DNA of 64,000 nt from Streptomyces termitum (GTDB lineage: Bacteria; Actinomycetota; Actinomycetes; Streptomycetales; Streptomycetaceae). The DNA is taken from the NCBI RefSeq assembly GCF_014650175.1, contig NZ_BMUL01000010.1, forward strand, positions 62,001 through 126,000, read 5' to 3'. A model generated the notes under the pieces. It had not been told where the DNA came from. It ran no database searches and saw nothing but the letters and a program-made list of their open reading frames with translations. Shown in pieces: positions 7,531 through 15,267 of this stretch; position 1 is the stretch's first letter; each line of letters starts with the position of its first letter. The position numbers were made by a program, and so were the translations under genes.

Positions 7531-9480
7531 TCAGCCGGCGGGCAGGGGCGCGCTCCACACGATCCGGGTGCCGCCGTCGTCGGGGACCCGCAGGCCGAGG
7601 GTGCCGCCGCACTGCCGCGCCCGCGCGTCCATGTTCCGCAGGCCGCCGGTGGGGACCGCGCCGCCGAGGCCGGCGCCGTCGTCGGTGACGGTGAGGACCA
7701 GCCGGTCGGCGGTGTCCGGCACGGTGAGGACGACCTCGGCGCGGCCGGCCCCGGCGTGCCGGGCGGTGTTGCTCAGCGCCTCGGCGGTGACCGCCAGGAC
7801 GTGCTCCGCGAGGTGGTCGGGGACGCTCGACTCGACCGGTCCGACGATCCGCAGGGCGGGCGGGAAGCCGAGGTGCTGCGCGGCGAGCTGCACGGTCTCG
7901 GCCATCCGGCGGCGCAGCGCGGGGCCGCCCGCGCGGTCGTCGGCGGGCGTGCGGAGCTGGAGGATGGTCGAGCGGATGATCTGGATGGTGGCGTCGAGGT
8001 CGTCGACCGCGCGGGTGACGCGTTCGACGGCGTCGGGCCGCTCGATGACCCGGGTCGCGCTCTGGAGCGTCATGCCGGTGGCGAACAGCCGCTGGATCGC
8101 CAGGTCGTGGAGGTCGCGGGCGATCCGGTCGCGGTCGTGGAGCACCGCCAGTTCCTCGGACTGGGCGCGCCTGCGGGCGAGTTCGAGGGCGATGGCGGCC
8201 TGGTCGGCGAAGCCGCTGATCAGTTCGGTCTCGGTGGGGTCGAAGCCCGGCCGGCCGGCCCGCCGGCTGAGCCGCAGCGCGCCGCAGACGGCGTCGTCGA
8301 CGGGCAGCGGCACGGCGACCACCGGCCCGTGCGCGCCGTGGCCGGGGCCCTCGGGCGGGAGGGGCAGGGCGCGGGGGTCGGTGCGGACGTCGGTGGTGAC
8401 GGCGGGGCCCCGGGTGCGGGCGGCGAGGCCCGCGAGGGAGCCCCCGGCGGGCAGGCCCGCGCCCCGGACCCGGTCGGCGAGGTCGCCGTGCGCGACCCGT
8501 ACGGTCAGGTCCCCGGAAGGTTCGGAGGGCAGCAGGACGGCGACGAGGTCGGCGTCGGCGACCTCCATCGCGCGCCGGGCGATGAGGCCCAGGACCTCGT
8601 CGGTGTCGGTGCCCGCGAGGAGGGCGCGGGTGATCTCGCCGAGGGCTTCCAGGCGGTGTTCGCGGCGACGGCTGTCGTGGTAGAGCCGGGCGTTGTCGAT
8701 GGCGACGCCGGCGGCGATGGAGAGGGTGGTGAGGACGGCCTCGTCGTCGGCGTCGAAGCTTTTGCCGCCGCGCTTCTCGGTGAGGTAGATGTTGCCGAAC
8801 GCCTCGTCGCGGACCCGGATCGGCGCCCCGAGGAAGGTGTGCATCGGCGGGTGGTGGGCGGGGAAGCCGAAGCTGCTGGGGTGCCGGGAGAGGTCGTCCA
8901 GGCGCAGCGGGGTGGGGTTGCGGATGAGTTCGCCGAGGATGCCGTGGCCGCAGGGGGCCGGGCCGATCCGGGCCGCCAGTTCGTCGGACATGCCGACGGT
9001 GAGGAACTGGGAGAGCCGGCTCCGGTCGTCTATGACGCCGAGCGCGCCGTACTCGGCGTCGGTGAGGCTGACGGCGGCCTCGACGATGCCGCGCAGCACC
9101 TGCGGGAGTTCGAGGTCCCGGCCGAGGTCCATGACGGCGGTGAGGAGGCCGTGCATCCGGTCGGGGACGGCGGGCCGGGGCCAGGCGGCGGACCCGCCGG
9201 CCGGCCGCGCGTCCCGCCCGTCCCGCACCCCGTGCCCCGCCGCACGGGCGGCCGGGTCCGTCCCACGGGCGGCCGGAGCCACCGGGCACGCCGCCGGGCC
9301 GACCGTGCCCGCCGAGTCCGTCGCGCGGGTCGTCGGGCCGGCCGTACGCACCGCCGGGTCCGCCTCACGGGCCGCCGGGTCCGCCTCACGCACCGCCGAA
9401 GTCGCCGGGCACGCCGCCGGACGGGCCGTCGGGCCCGCCGGTTCCGTCGCGCGGGTCGTCGGGTCGGCTGTCTCGGACAT
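7531..9480 (-). CDS. osdK: DevS/OsdK-type two-GAF sensor histidine kinase
   Basis: A 649-residue soluble kinase with no membrane helix. The first ~105 residues are low-complexity Ala/Pro/Thr/Arg repeats. GAF domain 1 (about 110-265) contains EYGALGVID, HHPPMHTFLGAPIRVRDEAF and GNIYLTEKRGGKSF, matching DevS/DosT; the haem-ligand histidine of those kinases lies in the matching region. GAF 2 follows (about 285-440). The HisKA_3 box is DRIARDLHDLAIQRLFATGM, with the histidine in RDLHD. The ATPase has EALSNTARHAGAG, VTDDGAGLGG and GLRNMDARARQCGG. The ATG at 9480 is the first in frame, but a start near 9156 (MHGLLTAVMDLG) would give a conventional DevS length. It should sense redox state, O2 or NO and phosphorylate OsdR. 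Confidence 0.85.
   Translation of the reverse strand: MSETADPTTRATEPAGPTARPAACPATSAVREADPAAREADPAVRTAGPTTRATDSAGTVGPAACPVAPAARGTDPAARAAGHGVRDGRDARPAGGSAAWPRPAVPDRMHGLLTAVMDLGRDLELPQVLRGIVEAAVSLTDAEYGALGVIDDRSRLSQFLTVGMSDELAARIGPAPCGHGILGELIRNPTPLRLDDLSRHPSSFGFPAHHPPMHTFLGAPIRVRDEAFGNIYLTEKRGGKSFDADDEAVLTTLSIAAGVAIDNARLYHDSRRREHRLEALGEITRALLAGTDTDEVLGLIARRAMEVADADLVAVLLPSEPSGDLTVRVAHGDLADRVRGAGLPAGGSLAGLAARTRGPAVTTDVRTDPRALPLPPEGPGHGAHGPVVAVPLPVDDAVCGALRLSRRAGRPGFDPTETELISGFADQAAIALELARRRAQSEELAVLHDRDRIARDLHDLAIQRLFATGMTLQSATRVIERPDAVERVTRAVDDLDATIQIIRSTILQLRTPADDRAGGPALRRRMAETVQLAAQHLGFPPALRIVGPVESSVPDHLAEHVLAVTAEALSNTARHAGAGRAEVVLTVPDTADRLVLTVTDDGAGLGGAVPTGGLRNMDARARQCGGTLGLRVPDDGGTRIVWSAPLPAG
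9198..9480 (-). repeat. Low-complexity repeated N-terminal coding segment of osdK
   Basis: The coding strand repeats short units giving peptides such as READPA, TTRATD/TTRATE and PAACPA. One 17-bp unit, GCCGGGTCCGCCTCACG on the plus strand, occurs twice about 20 bp apart near 9353-9393. It looks like slippage-driven expansion of a disordered head. Confidence 0.55.
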
Positions 9481-9806
9481 GTCCGGCCGCCTGTTCTCGT
9501 CTCGTGTCCACCGGGGCGGCCCGTGTCCGCCGCCCGCCGTCCGCAGCGTACGCGACGTGCGGGAACGTGCCGGAAGGGGCCGTTCGGCCCTGACCGTGGT
9601 CGGGGCCGAACGGCCCCGCCCCCGGGTCTTGTCAGGGACCTGTTCGGCCCTGCCGCGCGGCGGCCGCCGGGCGGAAGCATGGGGCGCCGGCCGGGAAGCG
9701 CCGTGATCACCCCCGTACCCGCGCGCTTCCCGGCCCGAGCGGTCCCGCCCCCAGGGCGGCGGGGTCCGCGGCAACCCGTGCTCAGTGGAAGGAAGGTCGC
9801 CGTCCG
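9481..9806. promoter_or_regulatory. Divergent osdK/ctaD control region with three OsdR-type boxes
   Basis: This 326-bp gap holds boxes GGGGCCGTTCGGCCC (9576-9590), GGGGCCGAACGGCCCC (9602-9617) and the looser GGGACCTGTTCGGCCC (9635-9650). On the minus strand TACGCT (9545-9550) is a possible -10 for osdK, 25 bp beyond the first box. No clear -10 for ctaD is seen to the right. The first two boxes are the best palindromes of the motif in the window. Confidence 0.6.
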
Positions 9807-11522
9807 GTGGACGAGACACGCGGTACGCAGGCGCAGCAGAGGGATCCGGGCCTCCCCGGCACGGAGGGCGCGGGCGCCGGGCGTCCGGCGCGGCCCTCGT
9901 GGGTGGAGTGGCTGACGACCACCGACCACAAGAAGATCGGCACCCTCTACCTCTGCTCGGCGCTGTTCTTCTTCGTCGTCGGGGGGCTGATGGCCCTGCT
10001 GATGCGGGCGGAGCTGGCCCGCCCCGGCACGCAGATCATGTCGAACGAGCAGTTCAACCAGGCGTTCACGATGCACGGCTCGATCATGCTGCTGCTCTTC
10101 GCGATGCCGCTGTTCACCGGCTTCGCCAACTGGATCATGCCGCTCCAGATCGGCACCCCGGACGTCGCCTTCCCCCGCCTGAACATGCTGGCGTACTGGC
10201 TCTACCTGTTCGGCTCGCTGATCGCCGCGGGCGGCTTCCTCACCCCCGGCGGCGCGGCGGACTTCGGCTGGTTCCTGTACGTGCCGCTCTCCGACTCCGT
10301 CCACTCCCCCGGTCTCGGCGCCGACCTGTGGATCATGGGCGTGGCGCTGTCCGGCTTCGGTTCGATCGCGGGCGCGGTCAACTTCATCACCACCATCATC
10401 TGCATGCGCGCCCCGGGCATGACGATGTTCCGGATGCCGATCTTCACCTGGAACGTGCTGCTCACGTCCCTGCTCGTGCTCATGGTCTTCCCGGTGCTGG
10501 CCGCCGCGCTGTTCGCGCTCGAATCCGACCGGAGGTTCGGCAGCCACGTCTTCGACCCGGCGAACGGCGGGGCGCTGCTGTGGCAGCACCTCTTCTGGTT
10601 CTTCGGGCATCCGGAGGTGTACATCCTGGCGCTGCCCTTCTTCGGGATCATCTCCGAGGTGATCCCGGTCTTCAGCCGCAAGCCGATGTTCGGCTACATC
10701 GGTCTGGTGGCCGCGACCATCGCGATCGCCGGGCTGTCCGTGACCGTGTGGGCGCACCACATGTACGTCACCGGCGGGGTGCTGCTGCCCTTCTTCTCGT
10801 TCATGACCTTCCTCATCGCGGTGCCGACCGGGGTGAAGTTCTTCAACTGGATCGGGACGATGTGGAAGGGGTCGCTCTCCTTCGAGACGCCGATGCTGTG
10901 GGCCACCGGCTTCCTCATGACCTTCACCTTCGGCGGTCTGACCGGCGTCATCCTGGCCTCGCCCCCGATGGACTTCCACGTCTCCGACTCGTACTTCGTG
11001 GTGGCGCACTTCCACTACACGCTCTTCGGGACGGTGGTGTACGCGATGTTCGCCGGCTTCCACTTCTGGTGGCCGAAGTTCACCGGCAGGATGCTCGACG
11101 AGCGCCTCGGCAAGATCACCTTCTGGACGCTGACCGCCGGCTTCCACGCGACCTTCCTGGTGCAGCACTGGCTGGGTGCGGAGGGCATGCCGCGCCGGTA
11201 CGCCGACTACCTCGACGCGGACGGCTTCACCGCGCTCAACACCCTGTCCACGATCGGCTCGTTCCTGCTCGGCCTGGCCTTCCTGCCGTTCTTCTACAAC
11301 GTCTGGAAGACCGCGAAGTACGGGAAGCGGGTGGAGTGCGACGACCCCTGGGGGTACGGGCGTTCGCTGGAGTGGGCCACCTCCTGCCCGCCGCCCCGGC
11401 ACAACTTCGCGGTCCTGCCGAGGATCCGTTCCGAGTCCCCCGCCTTCGACCTGCACCACCCCTCGCTCGCGGAGGTCGACCGGCTGGAGAACCGGCCCCA
11501 CGAGACGGCGGGCGCCCGGTGA
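9807..11522 (+). CDS. ctaD: Cytochrome c oxidase subunit I (aa3-type), orphan copy
   Basis: A 571-residue multi-helix membrane protein, the catalytic subunit of haem-copper oxidase. FTMHGSIMLLLFAMP has the low-spin haem histidine. HPEVYILALPFFG has the Cu-B histidine and the cross-linked tyrosine, VWAHHMYVTGG the histidine pair, and VVAHFHYTLFG the remaining haem ligands. All metal ligands look intact. No subunit II, III or IV gene is adjacent, so it must share partners encoded elsewhere or be an alternative core. The GTG at 9807 is preceded by GGAAGGAAGG about 12 bp upstream. OsdR-type boxes lie 160-230 bp upstream, suggesting induction under oxygen limitation. The stop overlaps the next gene (GTGA). 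Confidence 0.9.
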   Translation: MDETRGTQAQQRDPGLPGTEGAGAGRPARPSWVEWLTTTDHKKIGTLYLCSALFFFVVGGLMALLMRAELARPGTQIMSNEQFNQAFTMHGSIMLLLFAMPLFTGFANWIMPLQIGTPDVAFPRLNMLAYWLYLFGSLIAAGGFLTPGGAADFGWFLYVPLSDSVHSPGLGADLWIMGVALSGFGSIAGAVNFITTIICMRAPGMTMFRMPIFTWNVLLTSLLVLMVFPVLAAALFALESDRRFGSHVFDPANGGALLWQHLFWFFGHPEVYILALPFFGIISEVIPVFSRKPMFGYIGLVAATIAIAGLSVTVWAHHMYVTGGVLLPFFSFMTFLIAVPTGVKFFNWIGTMWKGSLSFETPMLWATGFLMTFTFGGLTGVILASPPMDFHVSDSYFVVAHFHYTLFGTVVYAMFAGFHFWWPKFTGRMLDERLGKITFWTLTAGFHATFLVQHWLGAEGMPRRYADYLDADGFTALNTLSTIGSFLLGLAFLPFFYNVWKTAKYGKRVECDDPWGYGRSLEWATSCPPPRHNFAVLPRIRSESPAFDLHHPSLAEVDRLENRPHETAGAR

Positions 11523-12115
11523 GCGCCGCCGTCCTCGCCCTGGGCACCGGGGCGGTGACCGTCTCCGGCTGCGTCTGGTACGTCCCCGCCGTCGCCGATC
11601 TGCGGGCGGGCGCCGACCGGCCGGTCTCCCGGCGGCTGGCCGCCGCCGGGTGCGTCGCCGGCTGGTCCGCGGCCGCGGCCGTCACCGCGCTGCTCCTGCT
11701 GGGCGCCCCGGCGGGCCTCGTGCTCGGTCCGGCCGCCGCCGGGGCCTCGGCGAGCGTGCTGCTGCGGGTCCGGGCGGCGCTGCGGCTGCGGCGGGAGCGG
11801 GCCGAGGACGCCCGCTGCTGGAGCGCACTGGCGGCCGTGCCGCCGCCCGTCCGGCCGGTGCCCCAGCGGGTCTTCGTCCGCCGCGCGGCCGCCGGTCTGC
11901 TGTCGGCGGCGGGGGCGGCGCTGGCGCTGCTGACGTGGGGGCCCTCGGCGGGTGCGGGCGGTCTGTTCGCCCTCGCCGTCCCCGCCGTCCTCGCCGGGGC
12001 CGCCCTGGCCGTGGCCTGGGCCGCGGCGGCCCGGGGCAGGACCGCGCGGGACCCGGTGCTCACGGCCGGGCCCGGCGAGGTCCGGCCCGGCGGGGCCCGT
12101 GCGCGGGGTCAGTAG
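11519..12115 (+). CDS. Small membrane protein, translationally coupled to ctaD
   Basis: A 198-residue hydrophobic protein I do not recognise. It has an N-terminal helix (VLALGTGAVTVSGCVWYVPA), a second at about 44-80 rich in Ala/Leu/Gly, a charged Arg-rich loop (RVRAALRLRRERAEDA), and two further helices near residues 125-175 before a basic tail. Its GTG start overlaps the ctaD stop as GTGA, so it is almost surely co-translated. It may be an accessory or assembly factor for the orphan oxidase subunit, but that is inference from position. Its last 7 bp overlap the convergent gene. Confidence 0.7.
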   Translation: MSAAVLALGTGAVTVSGCVWYVPAVADLRAGADRPVSRRLAAAGCVAGWSAAAAVTALLLLGAPAGLVLGPAAAGASASVLLRVRAALRLRRERAEDARCWSALAAVPPPVRPVPQRVFVRRAAAGLLSAAGAALALLTWGPSAGAGGLFALAVPAVLAGAALAVAWAAAARGRTARDPVLTAGPGEVRPGGARARGQ

Positions 12116-12720
12116 CCCTCGATCGCCCAGAAGACGCCCACCTCGTCGTCGCCGACCGCGACCACGCCCAGTTCGTCGCCGAGGTCGAGGCCGCGCAGGT
12201 AGGCGGTGGTGAGGAAGCGGTGCGAGGAGGTGCCCCGCAGGCCGGCCGCGAGGAGGTCGGCGGACGGGTTCCCGGCGGCCGCGCGGGCGTTGGTCCAGCA
12301 GCGGACGCCGGGGCCGTACCGGCCGAGCAGCGTGCGGGCGTCCGCGAGGAGCGCGGCGCGGTCGGGGCGGGTGCGGACCGGGGCGGGCTCCGCCTGCCAC
12401 TCCTCCGCCATGACGGCGAGCGCGCCCGCTGCGGCCGCCGGCTCCAGCGGGTGCAGGAGGGCGGCGAGGTCGGCGGGGTCCGGCGGCTCGAAGGGGTAGG
12501 AGGGGAGGGTGTGGCGGGCGTCGTTCGACCGGTCGGGGTCCAGCCGGAGCCAGCCCCGGGGGTCGTCCACCGCACGGTGCAGCAGGGCGTGCACGTCGTA
12601 CGCCCACTCCTCGTGGCGGCGCGGCCCGGTGGCCGCGAAGACGTAGGTGTCGTCGAGCAGCCGCAGCGCCGCCGCGTTCCACGGGACCTCCGGGAGGGCC
12701 CGCTCGTCAGGCGGGGGCAT
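12109..12720 (-). CDS. Hypothetical protein, possible paralogue of the gene at 17082-17579
   Basis: A 203-residue soluble protein of unknown function. Readable features are VFAATGPRRHEEWAYDVHAL near residue 27, a Pro-rich joint (PFEPPDPADLAALLHPLEP) and the C-terminal segment LLGRYGPGVRCWTNARAAAG. The same order of blocks (VFAxxG, P-rich LAxLxP, LLG-x-WTN-AA) is seen in the 165-residue protein at 17082-17579, so the two are probably related. It follows the methyltransferase gene with a 14-bp overlap and is likely co-transcribed with it. No metal site, signal peptide or membrane helix is seen. Confidence 0.6.
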   Translation of the reverse strand: MPPPDERALPEVPWNAAALRLLDDTYVFAATGPRRHEEWAYDVHALLHRAVDDPRGWLRLDPDRSNDARHTLPSYPFEPPDPADLAALLHPLEPAAAAGALAVMAEEWQAEPAPVRTRPDRAALLADARTLLGRYGPGVRCWTNARAAAGNPSADLLAAGLRGTSSHRFLTTAYLRGLDLGDELGVVAVGDDEVGVFWAIEGY

Positions 12721-13345
12721 CGCGGCGGGCCAGCAGGTGGGCGTCGAGGAAGCCCCGCTCGGTCCTCGGGTCGTGGAGCAGCCGGGCGAAGGGGTCGAAT
12801 CCGGCCCCGGTCAGCAGGTCCGCGAACCGGTCGGCCGACCAGGCGTAGGCGGGGGCCACCTTGTGGTCGAAGGGGACCGGGTCCGGTCCCCCGGCGCCGA
12901 AGAAGGAGACCAGGAGGACGCCCCCGGGCGCCAGGACCCGCGCCAGTTCGGCGAGGAGCGCGGGGAGTTCGCCGGGCGGGGTGTGGATGGTCGAGTAGTG
13001 GGACAGGACGCCGCCGAGGGTGCCGTCGGCGACCGGCAGGGCCTCCATCCGCGCCTCCTCGAAGCGGAGGGCGGGGTGGGCCCGCCGGGCGTGGGCGACC
13101 ATGCCCGGCGAGAGGTCGAGGCCGAAGGCGTCCACGCCCCGCCGGTGCAGCAGGTCCGTCAGGTGGCCGGGCCCGCACCCCACGTCGGCCACCTCGAAGT
13201 GGCCGGTGGCGCGCACCAGTTCGGCGAAGGCGTCGAGCACGGACCGGGTGAGCGGCCGGTCCTCCAGCCCGTCGGCGAACAGCGACGCGTACAGTTCGAC
13301 GACCCCGTCGTAGGCCGCCCTGGTCCGCGCCTGGTATTCCCGCAC
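12707..13345 (-). CDS. SAM-dependent methyltransferase, class I
   Basis: A 212-residue Rossmann-fold methyltransferase. Motif I is VADVGCGPGHLTDLL (about residue 50), motif II lies around AFGLDLSPGMVAHAR, and LGGVLSHYSTIHTPPGELP gives motif IV. The motif V/VI region LAPGGVLLVSFFGAG follows. The domain order fits Methyltransf_11/25-type small-molecule methyltransferases; the substrate cannot be read. The start is GTG 13345, with TAGCTT on the minus strand (13352-13357) 6 bp upstream and no Shine-Dalgarno sequence, so it is probably leaderless. The next gene starts inside its last codons. Confidence 0.85.
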   Translation of the reverse strand: MREYQARTRAAYDGVVELYASLFADGLEDRPLTRSVLDAFAELVRATGHFEVADVGCGPGHLTDLLHRRGVDAFGLDLSPGMVAHARRAHPALRFEEARMEALPVADGTLGGVLSHYSTIHTPPGELPALLAELARVLAPGGVLLVSFFGAGGPDPVPFDHKVAPAYAWSADRFADLLTGAGFDPFARLLHDPRTERGFLDAHLLARRDAPA

Positions 13346-13376
13346 GGGGAGAAGCTAGCACCCGGGCGAGGGGGCG

Positions 13377-14456
13377 TCAGTCGCCGCCTCCGCCGTCGCC
13401 ACCGCCCCCGTCGCCTCCGCCGTCGCCACCGCCTCCCGAGTCGCCGGCGTCGCCGCCGTCCGCGCCCCAGCCGTCGCCGTCCCCGGAGTCGTTGTCGTCG
13501 CCGCCGCGGCGGCCGAGGTTGGTGAACCAGGGGCGGGACCAATCGGCGTCCAGGACCAGCGGTTCGCGGCCCTCCCGGGGGCGCCACTGGGAGCGGAAGC
13601 GGGCCAGTCCCGTCGTGTCGCCGAGGCCGAAGGCGGTGGCGAAGGCGTGGGCCACGACCGCGTCGAGCGGGTCGGCGGTCTCGTGGCGGACCGGGCCGAG
13701 CGGCGTCAGCACCGGGTCCCCCGGGGAGGCGCGGCGGCGCGGCGGGCGGGCCAGCAGGGCGACCCGCCGGTCGTCGCGCAGCAGCCACGAGCTGCCCGCG
13801 TCCTGCCGCCGCAGCGTCCAGCGCACGCCGTCGGCCTCGGCCTCGGCCTCGACCAGGCTCCTGGACTTGCGCAGCTTCTTCTGGAGGCGGAGCTCGGCGG
13901 GGATCTCGCCGATGGTGAGGAGCAGGCCCCTGGACGGGTCGGGCTCGTCGTGGTGGAAGCCGTACGGGGCGCGGACGCGGACGACGGGGGCGTACGGTCC
14001 CCAGACGTCCACCCGGACCAGGCGCCGGTCCACGGCGACGGTGACGGGCCCGGCCGGTCCGGGCGCGGTGCGCCGGGCCATCCAGAGCGGGACGCCCTCG
14101 TCCGCGGCCCGGTGCGCCCGCGCGGCGACCGCCTCCGGTCCGCCGCTCAGCCGCAGGGCCCAGCCGCCCAGCGCCTCGGCGAAGTCGGCGGCCCGCCGGA
14201 CCCGGACCGGGACGCCGGTGCCGGTGATCCTGGTCACCGGTACGACGCCGGAGCCCCGCGGCAGGCCGGACAGGGGCCGCTCGGCCCCGCCGCCGCCCAG
14301 CCAGTTCCCCCGGGCGTACGCCTCGGCCATCGCCGTCAGGTTCAGCTCCTCCGGCGGGGTCGTGGTGCCGCCCCGGCGCAGTCCCTCCTCGGTCAGCTCC
14401 ACCGTGCGGGCCAGCGGGTTCCACGACCGCTCCCCGTAGAGCTCCTGTCCACTCAT
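13377..14456 (-). CDS. Hypothetical protein with Gly/Asp-rich tail
   Basis: A 359-residue protein I do not recognise. The body (about 1-315) is mixed alpha/beta with phrases such as ELNLTAMAEAYARGNWLGGG, WALRLSGGPEAVAARAH and QKKLRKSRSLVEAEAEADGV. It ends in DWSRPWFTNLGRRGG followed by about 45 residues made almost only of Gly and Asp. That acidic tail could bind cations or act as a flexible anchor, but no function follows. The first residues MSGQELYGERSWNP contain a plausible start at 14456. There is no signal peptide. It lies 44 bp downstream of the TetR gene on the same strand, so the two may be co-transcribed. Confidence 0.6.
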   Translation of the reverse strand: MSGQELYGERSWNPLARTVELTEEGLRRGGTTTPPEELNLTAMAEAYARGNWLGGGGAERPLSGLPRGSGVVPVTRITGTGVPVRVRRAADFAEALGGWALRLSGGPEAVAARAHRAADEGVPLWMARRTAPGPAGPVTVAVDRRLVRVDVWGPYAPVVRVRAPYGFHHDEPDPSRGLLLTIGEIPAELRLQKKLRKSRSLVEAEAEADGVRWTLRRQDAGSSWLLRDDRRVALLARPPRRRASPGDPVLTPLGPVRHETADPLDAVVAHAFATAFGLGDTTGLARFRSQWRPREGREPLVLDADWSRPWFTNLGRRGGDDNDSGDGDGWGADGGDAGDSGGGGDGGGDGGGGDGGGGD

Positions 14457-14500
14457 CCCGTTCCCCCCGTGTGTTCCGTGTGCGGTGTGCGGTGTGCGTC

Positions 14501-15103
14501 CTATGCGGTCCGTGCGTCCGGTGCCAGGCCCCCGAGGGCCGCGACCGCGAGCCGCACCGCGCGGCCGGTCACCGCCTCGGGGTCGCCGCCCGCCTCCAGG
14601 GCGGTGGTCGCGGCGTTGACGAAGCCCTGGAGGAGGCGCGCGGTCATCGCCGGGTCGTCGTCGCCGAGCTCCCGCAGGGCCTCGGCGAGCGGTTCGAGGA
14701 GGGCCCGGTGCGCGGCGTCGGCCCCGGCCCGCAGGGCGGCGGCCTCCTGCTCGTCGGTGACGGCGCGGGCGATGCTGTGCTCGCCCTCGCGGACCATGTC
14801 GAGCTGGACGGTGACGTAGGCGGCGACCCGGTCCTCGGGGGCGTCGCCGGCGGCGGCGAGGGCGGCCCTGATGCGGTCGGTCCAGCGCGGGGCGGCCTCG
14901 CGGACCACGGCGGTCAGCAGGTGGTGCCGGTCCGGGAAGTACTTGTAGACGCTGTTGCGCGCGAGGCCGGTGCGGCGGGCGACCTCCGCGAAGGTGACGC
15001 GGGAGGCGTCGCCCTCCGCCAGCAGCTCGCGGGCCGCGTCGAGCAGGGCGGCGCACTGCCGGGAGCGGTGGTCGGCGACCGTGGCGGCATGGATCTTGGG
15101 CAC
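14501..15103 (-). CDS. TetR family regulator of the adjacent ABC exporter
   Basis: A 200-residue TetR-type repressor. The HTH is VTFAEVARRTGLARNSVYKY, followed by FPDRHHLLTAVV, at about residues 31-62. The C-terminal helical part (VRE to GGLAP) is the variable ligand and dimer domain. I chose the GTG at 15103 because TAGACT on the minus strand (15111-15116) is 7 bp upstream, another leaderless arrangement; longer versions would cross the promoter. It is divergent from the permease/ATPase pair, and two copies of GGGACGCACCGTC lie between them. It probably represses that pair and perhaps itself; the ligand is unknown. Confidence 0.85.
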   Translation of the reverse strand: MPKIHAATVADHRSRQCAALLDAARELLAEGDASRVTFAEVARRTGLARNSVYKYFPDRHHLLTAVVREAAPRWTDRIRAALAAAGDAPEDRVAAYVTVQLDMVREGEHSIARAVTDEQEAAALRAGADAAHRALLEPLAEALRELGDDDPAMTARLLQGFVNAATTALEAGGDPEAVTGRAVRLAVAALGGLAPDARTA

Positions 15104-15204
15104 GGGAACCAGTCTAGGAGCCGGGACCGACAGCGGTCCCTCCCCGTGCGCGGCGCCTTTCCCCCACGTGAACCGCCCCCGGGTCATCGGACCGACCCCA
15201 CTTA

Positions 15205-15248
15205 GGGACGCACCGTCGCCATCTCCTATCGTGGGGACGCACCGTCCC
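15205..15248. promoter_or_regulatory. Two TetR operators in the exporter promoter
   Basis: GGGACGCACCGTCGC (15205-15219) and GGGACGCACCGTCCC (15234-15248) start 29 bp apart. The full symmetric form is TAGGGACG-CAC-CGTCCCTA. The second copy abuts TATCAT (15249-15254), the likely -10 of the permease gene. Paired sites of this kind suggest cooperative repression. Confidence 0.7.
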
Positions 15249-15267
15249 TATCATTGGAAGGAACACC

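Noticed and set aside
9576..9650. Reading the GGCC-rich palindromes as transcription terminators
   Set aside because: They lie upstream of both divergent genes rather than after a stop codon, and the same sequence recurs at fixed spacing before other promoters, which fits regulator boxes better.
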